The notes beneath the pieces were generated by a model. That model was not told the origin of the DNA. It worked only from the letters and a program-made list of their open reading frames with translations, and did no database searches. From an uncultured Balneolaceae bacterium (lineage in GTDB: Bacteria; Bacteroidota; Rhodothermia; Balneolales; Balneolaceae): a stretch of DNA of 23,945 nucleotides. A program made the position numbers and the translations under genes. The DNA lies in assembly GCA_937982515.1 (NCBI GenBank), contig CALJMB010000237.1, forward strand, positions 1 to 23,945, given 5' to 3'. Below are positions 1-7,497 of the stretch, in pieces. Numbering within the stretch: the first letter of the stretch is position 1; each line of letters begins with the position of its first letter.

Positions 1-157
1 GCCATTCCGTGTTCTCTTTCCATTCACCTGTGCTGTCTTTGTAACGCTCGGAAGTGGCAATAGACATATTGGCCACAGCCGTATTAGACTGAGTATAGCG
101 CACGTCAGGGTCCTGGCCTAACCGGCCGATAATCATCGCTTTATTTAATGAACTCAT
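1..157 (-). CDS. ssb: Single-stranded DNA-binding protein, N-terminal part (runs off the left edge)
   Basis: The 52 visible residues begin MSSLNKAMIIGRLGQDPDVR and continue with a YTQSNTAVAN segment, then SERYKDS and a KENTEW motif. This is the classic start of the bacterial SSB OB-fold, which coats single-stranded DNA in replication, recombination and repair. The ATG at 157-155 follows an AGAGG-like Shine-Dalgarno sequence (AGAGGTAAGTAAT before the start). The OB-fold remainder and the acidic C-terminal tail lie outside the window. It is on the same strand as pgk, which lies upstream, but 292 bases separate them, so it probably has its own promoter. The family call is secure; completeness cannot be judged. 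Confidence 0.93.
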   Translation of the reverse strand, partial: MSSLNKAMIIGRLGQDPDVRYTQSNTAVANMSIATSERYKDSTGEWKENTEW

Positions 158-341
158 ATTACTTACCTCTTTGTTTTTTTGTCATTTGGTGTAAAGGTAA
201 GACTTATTAAGAAGCAATTCCTTACAAAATATTTTTCTGTAAAACCATTAATATTATTTACTTCAGTGTGAATGAATTTCAAAATGTGCCTCATTTAAGT
301 CTATTCTGCGTTTTTAACGTAGCCGTTGTCGACTTGCAGAA

Positions 342-361
342 ACATTAGAATTTTCTAATGT
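342..361. repeat. 20-bp palindrome between pgk and ssb
   Basis: Arms ACATTAGAA (342-350) and TTCTAATGT (353-361) are perfect inverted copies around TT. It lies between the end of pgk and the start of ssb, both on the minus strand. No T-run follows on the minus strand, so it is a poor intrinsic terminator; it could be an operator or a weak terminator for pgk. Apart from this palindrome, nothing else was recognised in the 158-449 gap. Confidence 0.4.
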
Positions 362-449
362 CAAAACATCTCCACCCTGCCGGCTCGCCGCACATCAAAA
401 CCAGAAGTGTAGCGGCGGACTTTCACTCTACTCATCCCACTTCCTCGGC

Positions 450-1646
450 TTACCCTCTGTCTGTCAGCGCTGCAACACCCGGCAGTTCCCTGCCTTCCAG
501 AAATTCCAGGCTGGCGCCGCCTCCTGTAGAAACATGAGATACCTGGTCCTCCAGGCCGGCTTTTTTGATAGCGGAGGCTGAATCGCCACCTCCTATTATC
601 GTTGTGGCGCCGAGTTTAGTTGCCTCTGCCATAGCCTCCGCAACCGAGAAAGTACCGTCGGCAAAGTTGTCCATCTCAAAAACGCCCATTGGTCCGTTCC
701 AAACCACGGTTTGGGCATTTTTAATGACGTTTCCAAAAGCAATGGATGACTGCGGCCCTATATCAAGCGCCATCCAGCCTTCTTCAATTCCATCCTCGTC
801 CACAACTTTATGCTCTGCTTCATTTTTAAATTCTCTGGCAACCACCGAGTCTATAGGAAGCATTACATTGACCCCGGCTTTTTCTGCTTTATCCAGCAGT
901 TCCCCCGCCAGTTCAACTTTATCCTCCTCTAGCAGTGAGTTCCCTGTGGGAATGCCCTTGGCTTTATAGAAGGTGTAAGTCATTCCACCTCCTAAAATAA
1001 TGGTATCTACCTTATCGAGCAGATTTTCTATTACACCAATCTTATCCGACACTTTCGCTCCACCCAGAATGGCTACAAACGGATGTTGTGGATTATTGAT
1101 CGATTTACTGAGATACTCGATTTCTTTTTCCAACAGAAAGCCGGACACGGCTGGTTGAAGATATTTCGTAACTCCTGCTACGGAAGCATGTGCCCGGTGG
1201 CTGCTCCCGAACGCGTCGTTTATAAAAAGGTCTGCATGCGAAGCGAGGGCTTTGCAGAAGGCCTCATCATTTGTCTTCTCCCCGGCATGGAAGCGTACAT
1301 TTTCTAGTAATACAATTTCTCCTGGCCTGGCCTGGTCAATGGCCTCTCCGGCCTTCTCTCCGATACAGTCTTCTGCAAAATATACCTGAACGTCAACCAG
1401 CTTTCTCAGATACTCAGCGACAGGCTTAAGACTAAATTCGGGTTTGACCTCACCTTCAGGGCGCCCTAAGTGGCTGGTCAGGATAAGCAAACCTCCCTGG
1501 CTGGTTACGTGGTTAATGGAAGGCAATGCCTGTACGATACGGTTATCATCTGTAATTTTTCCATCTTCAATAGGCACGTTAAAATCAACACGCATTAAAA
1601 CTTTTTTACCGTTTACGTCTATATCTTGCAGGGTCATTTTATCCAT
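450..1646 (-). CDS. pgk: Phosphoglycerate kinase
   Basis: Cytoplasmic glycolytic and gluconeogenic enzyme that transfers phosphate between 1,3-bisphosphoglycerate and ADP. At 398 residues it has the normal bacterial length. The signature RVDFNVP occurs near residue 19, followed by the substrate-binding SHLGRPEG segment (about 59-66), LLENVRFHAGE, the FINDAFGSSHRAHAS loop, GGAKVSDKIGV, WNGPMGVFE and the nucleotide-binding GGGDSASA and STGGGASLEFLEG near the C-terminus. All expected motifs are intact. The ATG at 1646 has no clear Shine-Dalgarno; a second ATG three codons in (MTLQDID) is equally possible. A promoter-like sequence lies about 36 bases upstream. It is transcribed away from the cysteine desulfurase gene. 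Confidence 0.97.
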   Translation of the reverse strand: MDKMTLQDIDVNGKKVLMRVDFNVPIEDGKITDDNRIVQALPSINHVTSQGGLLILTSHLGRPEGEVKPEFSLKPVAEYLRKLVDVQVYFAEDCIGEKAGEAIDQARPGEIVLLENVRFHAGEKTNDEAFCKALASHADLFINDAFGSSHRAHASVAGVTKYLQPAVSGFLLEKEIEYLSKSINNPQHPFVAILGGAKVSDKIGVIENLLDKVDTIILGGGMTYTFYKAKGIPTGNSLLEEDKVELAGELLDKAEKAGVNVMLPIDSVVAREFKNEAEHKVVDEDGIEEGWMALDIGPQSSIAFGNVIKNAQTVVWNGPMGVFEMDNFADGTFSVAEAMAEATKLGATTIIGGGDSASAIKKAGLEDQVSHVSTGGGASLEFLEGRELPGVAALTDRG

Positions 1647-1681
1647 GACTGTATCTACTGGTTTTTAAATTTAAATTTTCC

Positions 1682-1711
1682 CAAATATAAGGCTTTTAAA
1701 AACTATGTAAA
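1682..1711 (-). promoter_or_regulatory. Predicted pgk promoter
   Basis: On the minus strand TTTACA (1711-1706) is followed after 16 bases by TATATT, which lies within TATATTTG (1689-1682), an exact match to the Bacteroidota -7 consensus TAnnTTTG. It sits about 36 bases ahead of the pgk ATG. The prediction is from motif only. The rest of the 1647-2123 gap holds no convincing gene. Confidence 0.5.
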
Positions 1712-1999
1712 GGGTTGTATCACAAGTTGTTGCCGAGCCAATTCGAACTCCGATATACCAGGGCCTGCCTGTAGTGACATACACGAATCCCGCACGCCCA
1801 CAGTGTGGCTGCAGCACCCGTCGGCCGGCGGACCATTCAACCTCCCCAGAGAAATCTTCTCTGACGCTTCGTTCTCAGCTCGCACTCACGCATAAAAGCT
1901 GCCTCAAACTTATCAATGGAAACCTTTGTTTTTAGTTTCCGGTTCCTGAAAATATGCTCCTGTTTTTCTCAATGATATTCAATATTTTGAAACACTATA

Positions 2000-2095
2000 A
2001 CTGGTCATATACCAATTGCTTTTTACTTCGGGACAACCCGCCCCTGCCCTTCTGCCAGCCGGTGAAGAGCTAAGGTATTTTGGTATATAGTCAGT
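2000..2095. repeat. Long-range inverted repeat upstream of the cysteine desulfurase
   Basis: ATATACCAA at 2007-2015 and TTGGTATAT at 2080-2088 are perfect inverted copies. After a 3-base mismatch the outer ACTG (2000-2003) and CAGT (2092-2095) also pair. The right arm ends 28 bases before the ATG at 2124. It could be a pair of regulator half-sites or a leader stem; no function can be assigned. Confidence 0.35.
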
Positions 2096-2123
2096 GATTA
2101 AATTATAACAACAAGCCTGACTT

Positions 2124-3281
2124 ATGCGAACGGTTTATTTTGACCATGCTGCGACCACGCCTGTAGATGAACGGGTTCTGGAAGCCATGAAACCCTATTT
2201 TACCCAACATTTTGGAAACGCGAATTCGGCGCATCAGCTTGGCAACCATGCTAAAGTCGCTGTTGAAGAAGCCCGGGAAAAGATCGCTGAACTCATCGGG
2301 GCCGAACCCGCGGAAATTGTATTTACCAGTGGCGGCACCGAGAGTGATAACACGGCCATCAAAGGCGTACTCCAGGCTACCGGAAAACCTGAAATCATTA
2401 CCTCGCCTATTGAGCATCATGCCGTTATACATACTGCCGAATGCTCAAAGAGAATGGGCGCCAGGCCGGTATATCTGGAACCATCTGCCGACGGAATTAT
2501 CGAAGCCGCGCAGGTTGCCCGAGCCATCAACGAAAACACGGCTCTCGTCAGCCTTATGCACGTTAACAACGAAATCGGCACTATTAATCCTCTCAAAGAG
2601 ATAGCAGAAGTCTGCCATCAGCATAATATCCCGTTCCATTCCGATACCGTACAGAGTATAGGAAAATTGCCGGTAGATGTTGATGAACTCGGCCTGGATT
2701 TTCTGAGTATGAGCGGACACAAAATATACGGCCCCAAAGGTATAGGAGTGCTGTACATCCGCCACGCTACACCCTGGCTCCCCTGGATGCACGGCGGCTC
2801 GCAGGAACGCAGGCGTCGCGGCGGTACGCTTAACGTACCGGGCATCGTAGGCCTGGCCAAGGCTCTCGAACTTGCCACCGAAGAGATGGAACAACATCAG
2901 GCCCTCTTCCTCAAGCTCCGAAACAGATTGATTCATGGATTGAAGGATAAGTTTCCCGGCTCCGTCCGCATTAATGGCAGCCCGGATAACAGCGTGCCGC
3001 ATATTGTCAATATAGCCTTCACAGACGAAAACGGGCACGGAATGGATGGCGAAATGCTCTTGCTCAACCTTGATCTTGAGGGGATATGCGTCTCCAATGG
3101 TTCGGCCTGCACATCCGGAGCGGTAGAGCCTTCGCATGTACTGGAAGGAATAGGGCTGGAACCCGAAGTAGCCAACTCCAGTATCCGTATCAGTATGGGA
3201 AAAGATAACACCGAAGGCGACATAGACTATCTTCTCGAAAAGCTGAACTTAGTGATCACCCGAATGATGACAACCGCATAA
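2124..3281 (+). CDS. Cysteine desulfurase, NifS/IscS type (PLP-dependent)
   Basis: Class V aminotransferase-fold enzyme that takes sulfur from L-cysteine as an enzyme persulfide for Fe-S cluster assembly or tRNA thiolation. The N-terminus YFDHAATTPVD and GNANSAHQLG are family hallmarks. The PLP lysine lies in SGHKIYGPKG (about 200-209), and the persulfide-forming Cys lies in the loop SNGSACTSGAVEPSHVL near residue 330. The loop is of the class I (IscS/NifS) kind rather than SufS. At 385 residues it is close to NifS/IscS length. No IscU, IscR or other isc genes are adjacent, so whether it serves general Fe-S assembly or a tRNA thiolation enzyme is open. It is followed after 3 bases by the LOG-family gene, suggesting co-transcription. 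Confidence 0.93.
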   Translation: MRTVYFDHAATTPVDERVLEAMKPYFTQHFGNANSAHQLGNHAKVAVEEAREKIAELIGAEPAEIVFTSGGTESDNTAIKGVLQATGKPEIITSPIEHHAVIHTAECSKRMGARPVYLEPSADGIIEAAQVARAINENTALVSLMHVNNEIGTINPLKEIAEVCHQHNIPFHSDTVQSIGKLPVDVDELGLDFLSMSGHKIYGPKGIGVLYIRHATPWLPWMHGGSQERRRRGGTLNVPGIVGLAKALELATEEMEQHQALFLKLRNRLIHGLKDKFPGSVRINGSPDNSVPHIVNIAFTDENGHGMDGEMLLLNLDLEGICVSNGSACTSGAVEPSHVLEGIGLEPEVANSSIRISMGKDNTEGDIDYLLEKLNLVITRMMTTA

Positions 3282-3284
3282 CAT

Positions 3285-3839
3285 ATGGCTATAAAGCGTA
3301 TTTGTGTATTCTGCGGTTCACATGAAGGAAAAAACCCTGCCTATGCATCTCTCGCATCTAAACTGGGACGGGAAATGGCAAAGCAAGAAATAGGACTGGT
3401 CTTCGGAGCAGGTTCTGTAGGCCTGATGGGGGTGATATCTGATGCTATTCTGGAAGCAGGAGGCGAAGCTCACGGAGTCATACCCGAACACCTTATCCGC
3501 AGTGAAATTCCGCGCGACGATCTCACTGAACTCCATATTACCAAAACCATGCACGACCGAAAAGCGCTCATGGAGGAGCTTTCCGATGCTTACATTACCC
3601 TGCCCGGTGGCTTCGGCACATTTGAGGAGATGTTCGAGACTATAACATGGAACCAGCTGGGTATACACAACAAGCCGATAGTCCTTTTAAATGTAGACGG
3701 TTACTACGATCAACTGATTGGGTTTATAGATCAGGCCGTACAGCAAAGTTTTATCAATAACGGCAGCCATCGTATCTTACAGCCGGCAACCACCGTAACG
3801 GAAGCCTTTCAAAAGCTGGGCATTTTATCCGGAGATTAG
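3285..3839 (+). CDS. LOG / TIGR00730 family Rossmann-fold protein (probable nucleoside 5'-monophosphate phosphoribohydrolase)
   Basis: The 184-residue protein opens with ICVFCGSHEGKNPAY and carries the family signature PGGFGTFEEMFE (about 106-117) that forms the nucleotide and catalytic site, preceded by MHDRKALM. These are the defining features of the LONELY GUY (LOG) group, whose members hydrolyse cytokinin-type or ordinary nucleoside monophosphates to base plus ribose 5-phosphate. Length matches the family (about 180-195). It begins 3 bases after the cysteine desulfurase stop, so the two are probably one transcript, although no functional link is obvious. The exact substrate cannot be told from sequence. 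Confidence 0.9.
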   Translation: MAIKRICVFCGSHEGKNPAYASLASKLGREMAKQEIGLVFGAGSVGLMGVISDAILEAGGEAHGVIPEHLIRSEIPRDDLTELHITKTMHDRKALMEELSDAYITLPGGFGTFEEMFETITWNQLGIHNKPIVLLNVDGYYDQLIGFIDQAVQQSFINNGSHRILQPATTVTEAFQKLGILSGD

Positions 3840-4070
3840 CTGATTAGGGAAGTAACGGAGGAAATACGGCGGGCAGTAAGCGGTGGCAGTTGCATTGTAC
3901 GTGCAGGGTCTCTCCCGAAAACCAATCGAAAAGCGGGATAAGGGGTGAGTTCGGCGGGCAACGAAGAGTAGTTGTGGGCTTTGAGCTATAAATCTTGAAC
4001 TGAGGCGGAGGGACTGCAGGTTGCACGGTTCGCTGTTTTCAGATTAATTAAAATCAAACATTCGGGAATA

Positions 4071-4487
4071 ATGAAAAAGATAATCATCTTATTTACAGTT
4101 TCACTTCTTTTCGTTGGTTGCGCAAAAGATTTTTACACAAACTTTAAATCACCTGCTGAAGGCGAAGAATATGGCTCTTTAATTGTCAGGTTTTCCAGCC
4201 CTATAAAAGATGTAAATATTACAGTTAATGGAAATCTTGTTGCAGAAGATAAGTTTACCGAAAGAGTTCAGGTAAACAATATACCAGTTGGCCAACATGC
4301 TGTTAATGTAATTGCATCAAGTTGGGAATTAAAACATGATATTAATGTGAAAGAAAGTGTTGATATTCAACCAAATGAAACACAAACCGTATTGGTGCAA
4401 ATCCCTCCTAAAAGTACCGGTTTTTGGATCTATCAAGCGGCTATTTATTTAGCTACGTTCTCTGCAACCTATTATTTAGTCTACTAA
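4071..4487 (+). CDS. Small predicted lipoprotein of unknown function
   Basis: The 138-residue protein starts MKKIIILFTVSLLFVGC, a lipoprotein signal peptide with the lipidated Cys at residue 17 (box FVGC, with a less usual Phe at -3). The middle (about 45-115) reads as alternating beta strands with VNGNLVAEDKF, a NIPVGQHAVNVIA turn and a VDIQPNETQTVLVQI strand, a pattern like PEGA-type surface beta domains; that resemblance is my inference. Residues about 118-137 (from GFWIYQAAIYLATF) are hydrophobic and could be a membrane segment, which is odd for a lipoprotein. The gene is visibly more AT-rich than its neighbours, consistent with recent acquisition. The start is an ATG shortly after AT-rich sequence, without a strong Shine-Dalgarno. 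I do not recognise the family. Confidence 0.72.
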   Translation: MKKIIILFTVSLLFVGCAKDFYTNFKSPAEGEEYGSLIVRFSSPIKDVNITVNGNLVAEDKFTERVQVNNIPVGQHAVNVIASSWELKHDINVKESVDIQPNETQTVLVQIPPKSTGFWIYQAAIYLATFSATYYLVY

Positions 4488-4589
4488 ATGTTTGCCAAAG
4501 CAAAACAACTCTGGCAAATAACTGAAATTCAGTAAAGCATTTTGACGAGAACAAAAGCAGCGTGAATTCACTGAAACGAAGAGGCGACT

Positions 4590-5849
4590 ATGCACCATCC
4601 TTCCGACCCTATTCCTCAACTCTTGAACGAGATCTATCGGAAGGAATCACGCCGTGTGTTTGCCACACTGATTCGCCTGCTTGAAGATTTTGATCTTGCC
4701 GAAGATGCCATGCATGATGCCTTCAGAGCGGCATTGGAGCAGTGGGGAGAGACCGGTATCCCTTCCAATCCGCGGGCATGGCTTGTTTCCACCGGCCGGT
4801 TTAAAGCGATTGATCGTATCCGGCGGCAGTCCAGATTCGAGCCGTTACAGTTGGAACAGGCCCGGCACATAGAAGCCGATACCGCCGATCCATCCACGCA
4901 GGTTGACAAAGAGATTGAAGATGATATCCTCCGGCTGATCTTCACCTGCTGTCATCCGGCCCTGTCTCCTGATGCACGGGTGGCCATGACCCTGCGTGAG
5001 GTTTGTGATCTGACCACCGAAGAGATAGCCCGTGCTTTTCTCGTTAAACCCTCTGCCCTGGCCCAGCGGATTGTCCGGGCCAAGGCCAAAATACGGCAGG
5101 CTAAGATACCGTTTCAGGTGCCTCCTGAACATGAACTGCCGGACCGGCTTGACGCCGTACTCCAGGTTATTTATCTGGTATTCAACGAAGGGTATTACAC
5201 TTCTTCAGGCAAATCAGCACTCCGCCTCGACCTTTCAAGTGAAGCTATTCGTCTCGGGCGCCTTCTGCATGAGTTGCTGCCGGATCCTGAAGTTGCAGGC
5301 CTCCTCGCCCTCATGCTGCTGCACGAATCACGCCTGCCGGCCCGCACTACGCCGGCAGGAGATCTCATCCTTCTGGAAGACCAAGATCGCTCTCTCTGGG
5401 ATCGTGATATGATTGCAGAGGGGTTATCTCTTGTAAAACAAGCGCTCTCATCAAACCAGGCAGGTCCCTATACTCTGCAAGCCGCCATTTCAGCCGTCCA
5501 TGCCGAAGCAAGAAGCTCTGATGATACAGATTGGGCACAAATTGCCGGACTGTACAGTCTGTTACTGCGCATAAACCCCTCTCCTGTTGTCGAATTAAAC
5601 CACGCCGTTGCCGTAGCCATGAGTGATAGCCCCGAAACGGGATTGCAACAGATTGATGCGATTCTGGATCGTGGAGAGCTGACCGACTACCACCTGGCTC
5701 ATTCCGTCCGGGCGGAACTATGTCGGAAACTGGGCCGGACGGGCGAAGCGCAAGCATCATGGGAACGGGCCCTTGCCCTGGCACAACAGGATCCTGAACG
5801 ACGGTTTATAAAACGAAAACTCACGGAGCTGAAAGAACAAGCGGGATAG
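4590..5849 (+). CDS. ECF42-type RNA polymerase sigma factor with C-terminal TPR-like extension
   Basis: At 419 residues this is far longer than a minimal ECF sigma (about 180). Residues about 10-85 form region 2 (LAEDAMHDAF, then NPRAWLVSTGRFKAIDRIRR), and about 105-165 form region 4 (LIFTCCHPALSPDARVAMTL, LTTEEIARAF). Next come the hallmark LDAVLQVIYLVFNEGYYTSSG (about 187-207, the DUF6596 region) and an alpha-helical TPR-like C-terminus ending in repeats such as ELCRKLGRTGEAQASWERAL. This architecture, together with neighbouring DGPF/YCII genes, defines the ECF42 group, which has no classical anti-sigma factor and is thought to be controlled through its own C-terminal domain. A GAGG Shine-Dalgarno precedes the ATG. 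No ECF42-like promoter was found upstream of this gene, so autoregulation is not supported. Confidence 0.9.
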   Translation: MHHPSDPIPQLLNEIYRKESRRVFATLIRLLEDFDLAEDAMHDAFRAALEQWGETGIPSNPRAWLVSTGRFKAIDRIRRQSRFEPLQLEQARHIEADTADPSTQVDKEIEDDILRLIFTCCHPALSPDARVAMTLREVCDLTTEEIARAFLVKPSALAQRIVRAKAKIRQAKIPFQVPPEHELPDRLDAVLQVIYLVFNEGYYTSSGKSALRLDLSSEAIRLGRLLHELLPDPEVAGLLALMLLHESRLPARTTPAGDLILLEDQDRSLWDRDMIAEGLSLVKQALSSNQAGPYTLQAAISAVHAEARSSDDTDWAQIAGLYSLLLRINPSPVVELNHAVAVAMSDSPETGLQQIDAILDRGELTDYHLAHSVRAELCRKLGRTGEAQASWERALALAQQDPERRFIKRKLTELKEQAG

Positions 5850-5993
5850 TTTCAAAGCAACTCTAAATCTTAATGAATAGAGTAGATACCATCATCCGCT
5901 TACCCCACCTCGGTGCAAAATCTTACCCTAAACCAGCCTTCCGGACATCAAAAACGCTCCCCCATTTCCCCAATTAATATTTTTCATATTCCT

Positions 5994-6020
5994 TGTCGAT
6001 TTCAGCATCTGCCGTTCGAC
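5994..6020 (+). promoter_or_regulatory. Candidate ECF42-dependent promoter of the first DGPF gene
   Basis: TGTCGA at 5994-5999 is followed after 17 bases by CGAC at 6017-6020. The published ECF42 target promoter has TGTCGA at -35 and CGA/TC at -10 with similar spacing. It lies about 55 bases before the DGPF gene start, which has a good AGGAGA Shine-Dalgarno. Identification rests on motif and context only. Confidence 0.6.
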
Positions 6021-6074
6021 TACCTGATGAACACTGTACTAACCAATCCAATAAAATAAATAGGAGATACAACC

Positions 6075-6518
6075 ATGAAGTTTATGATGTTTATGATACC
6101 CAAAGTTTATCAACCCGAAACCCCGGCTGAGGAACAGGCAGGCGAAGGATTTGCGCCTCCGGCCGACGCGATCGAAGCCATGACGAAGTTCAATGAAAAA
6201 CTGGCCAGGGCCGGAGCCCTCATTTCGCTCGAAGGCTTGCATCCTTTGACGAATGGTGCACGTGTATCATTCAAAGGTGAAAATCCGATCGTTACCGACG
6301 GCCCGTTTATAGAAGCCAAAGAGGTCATTGGCGGTTACTGGGTGATAGACGTCGACTCGAAAGAAGAAGCTGTTAAATGGGCCCGGGAATGCCCTGCTGC
6401 CGAGGGCGATGTGATTGAGATTCGCCAGATATTTGCAGAAGAAGACTTCCCGGAAAACGCCCGGAAAGCGGCAGATAATCCCACTGTAAAAGAAGCGATT
6501 GAACGCGATAAAGCATAA
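6075..6518 (+). CDS. DGPF-domain (YCII-related) protein 1
   Basis: The 147-residue cytoplasmic protein carries TDGPFIEAKEVIGGYWVID (about 75-93), the DGPF signature of the YCII-like ferredoxin-fold family. The N-terminus MKFMMFMIPKVYQ is typical. A charged C-terminal tail (about 120-147) rich in Glu, Lys and Ala extends past the usual domain end. Such proteins are the conserved partners and regulon members of ECF42 sigma factors, but their biochemical activity is unknown. A strong AGGAGA ribosome site precedes the ATG, and a candidate ECF42 promoter lies upstream, so it is probably transcribed by the sigma factor encoded just before it. Confidence 0.9.
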   Translation: MKFMMFMIPKVYQPETPAEEQAGEGFAPPADAIEAMTKFNEKLARAGALISLEGLHPLTNGARVSFKGENPIVTDGPFIEAKEVIGGYWVIDVDSKEEAVKWARECPAAEGDVIEIRQIFAEEDFPENARKAADNPTVKEAIERDKA

Positions 6519-6567
6519 GTAAATATAAATGAACATGAGTTCGAGCTAAGAAATGAAGCGCCAAAGG

Positions 6568-6703
6568 CCTCTCCCCTTGAGAGGAGAGGATTGAATGAGC
6601 CGTTCCTCATTCAATCTGAGGGGTGTCCCGAAGCAAAGCCTCTTGCTATGACCGTGCTGTAGGAGGTCTGGAGACTTCCCACAGCGCGGCGGGAACACCC
6701 CTC
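6568..6703. repeat. Multi-hairpin intergenic element
   Basis: A compact set of inverted repeats fills the gap between the two DGPF genes. CCTCTCC (6568-6574) pairs with GGAGAGG (6583-6589). Immediately after, ATTGAATGAG (6590-6599) pairs with CTCATTCAAT (6606-6615). Then GAGGGGTGTCCCG (6618-6630) pairs, with one extra base, with the strand at 6690-6703, enclosing an inner imperfect stem of about 14/17 pairs between 6653-6669 and 6671-6687. It has the look of an interspersed repeat or a structured untranslated RNA. The remaining 6519-6567 and 6704-6869 hold nothing recognised except the Shine-Dalgarno of the next gene. Confidence 0.6.
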
Positions 6704-6869
6704 GCATCCGTGGATGGAGCTTGGAATCATCCAGTAAATGAGTAGAAGCGGTCAGCTATCAGCTACAGAAAAAGCAGACAATTTTGCTGAAAGCTGATTG
6801 CTTCGAATTAATGCTAAAAACACAACCAAAAAACGCATTACCTTTAATCTCTAACATAAGAGGAGTGTT

Positions 6870-7271
6870 ATGAAATACATCTGTCTTGGATATATGAATG
6901 AAGAGGTCTGGGAAAAAATGTCGGAAAGCGCACAAACCACCTTTATGGACGAATGCTTTGCTTACGATGAAGAGCTTATGGAAAATGGCCATTTCACAGG
7001 CGGAGAAGCTCTGCAGAAATCACAGAATGCCGCCACATTGAGATGGCGAGCCGGCAAGGTTTCCATCACCGATGGCCCGTTTGCCGAAACCAAAGAACAA
7101 ATAGGCGGCATCATGATACTGGAAGCCAACGACCTGAATCACGCCATCCGCCTGCTGTCAAAGCATCCCTCTTTGAAGCTGGGCCGCGGTAGCAGCAGCT
7201 GGGAGATCCGCCCGGCCGCCGATATGGCTGATATACCGATCATCATTGGGGAAAATGCGCGGTCAAGATAG
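6870..7271 (+). CDS. DGPF-domain (YCII-related) protein 2
   Basis: The 133-residue protein has the signature TDGPFAETKEQIGGIMILEA (about 68-87), so it belongs to the same DGPF/YCII family as the gene at 6075 but is clearly a divergent paralogue: the N-terminus MKYICLGYMNEEVWEKM differs and it lacks the acidic tail. A YDEELMENGHFTGGEAL stretch is typical of YCII-family members in ECF operons. AGAGGAGTGTT before the ATG is a good ribosome site. No TGTCGA/CGA promoter was seen directly upstream, so it is either read through from the first DGPF gene across the hairpin element or has another promoter. Confidence 0.88.
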   Translation: MKYICLGYMNEEVWEKMSESAQTTFMDECFAYDEELMENGHFTGGEALQKSQNAATLRWRAGKVSITDGPFAETKEQIGGIMILEANDLNHAIRLLSKHPSLKLGRGSSSWEIRPAADMADIPIIIGENARSR

Positions 7272-7342
7272 AGTTCCGGATGTGTATTAGACGCTATCCC
7301 GATAACATTTGCATTCAGAAACAACATCCCAGCTGAAGCCAG

Positions 7343-7370
7343 ACCAGCAGATTTCCAACGCTCTGCTGGT
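7343..7370 (+). terminator. Weak hairpin after DGPF gene 2
   Basis: ACCAGCAGA (7343-7351) and TCTGCTGGT (7362-7370) form a perfect 9-bp stem with a 10-base loop. Only a short mixed T-rich stretch follows, so termination is plausible but not strong. It lies 72 bases after the DGPF gene stop. Confidence 0.35.
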
Positions 7371-7451
7371 TGGTCCTTTCACAGAGTAAATAACAGAAAT
7401 GACTTTTGGCTACAAGTGCAGTTGATTCGGCTACACCAATAAGCTTTTCAG

Positions 7452-7469
7452 GCTATACATTTGTATAGC
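7452..7469 (+). promoter_or_regulatory. Perfect 18-bp operator palindrome ahead of the SDR gene
   Basis: GCTATACATTTGTATAGC has 8-bp arms around TT and ends 28 bases before the SDR ATG. It contains TACATTTG (7456-7463), a match to the TAnnTTTG -7 box, so a dimeric repressor bound here would cover the promoter. No -33 TTG at ordinary spacing was found. No regulator gene is adjacent; TetR- or HxlR-type control is only a guess. Confidence 0.55.
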
Positions 7470-7497
7470 ACAGAAATAGCAACCAAAGAGGTTAAAG

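Noticed and set aside
1703..1895. Small open frames on both strands in the pgk/cysteine desulfurase gap
   Set aside because: No ribosome sites or motifs, and the GC-rich segment containing CCACAGTGTGG and GGCCGGC looks like ordinary intergenic sequence.
2445..3137. 230-codon minus-strand open frame
   Set aside because: Antisense to the cysteine desulfurase, whose motifs are complete; no independent evidence.
4491..4518. TTTGCCA/TGGCAAA hairpin after the lipoprotein gene as a terminator
   Set aside because: The stem is only 7 bp with a 14-base loop and no T-run follows.
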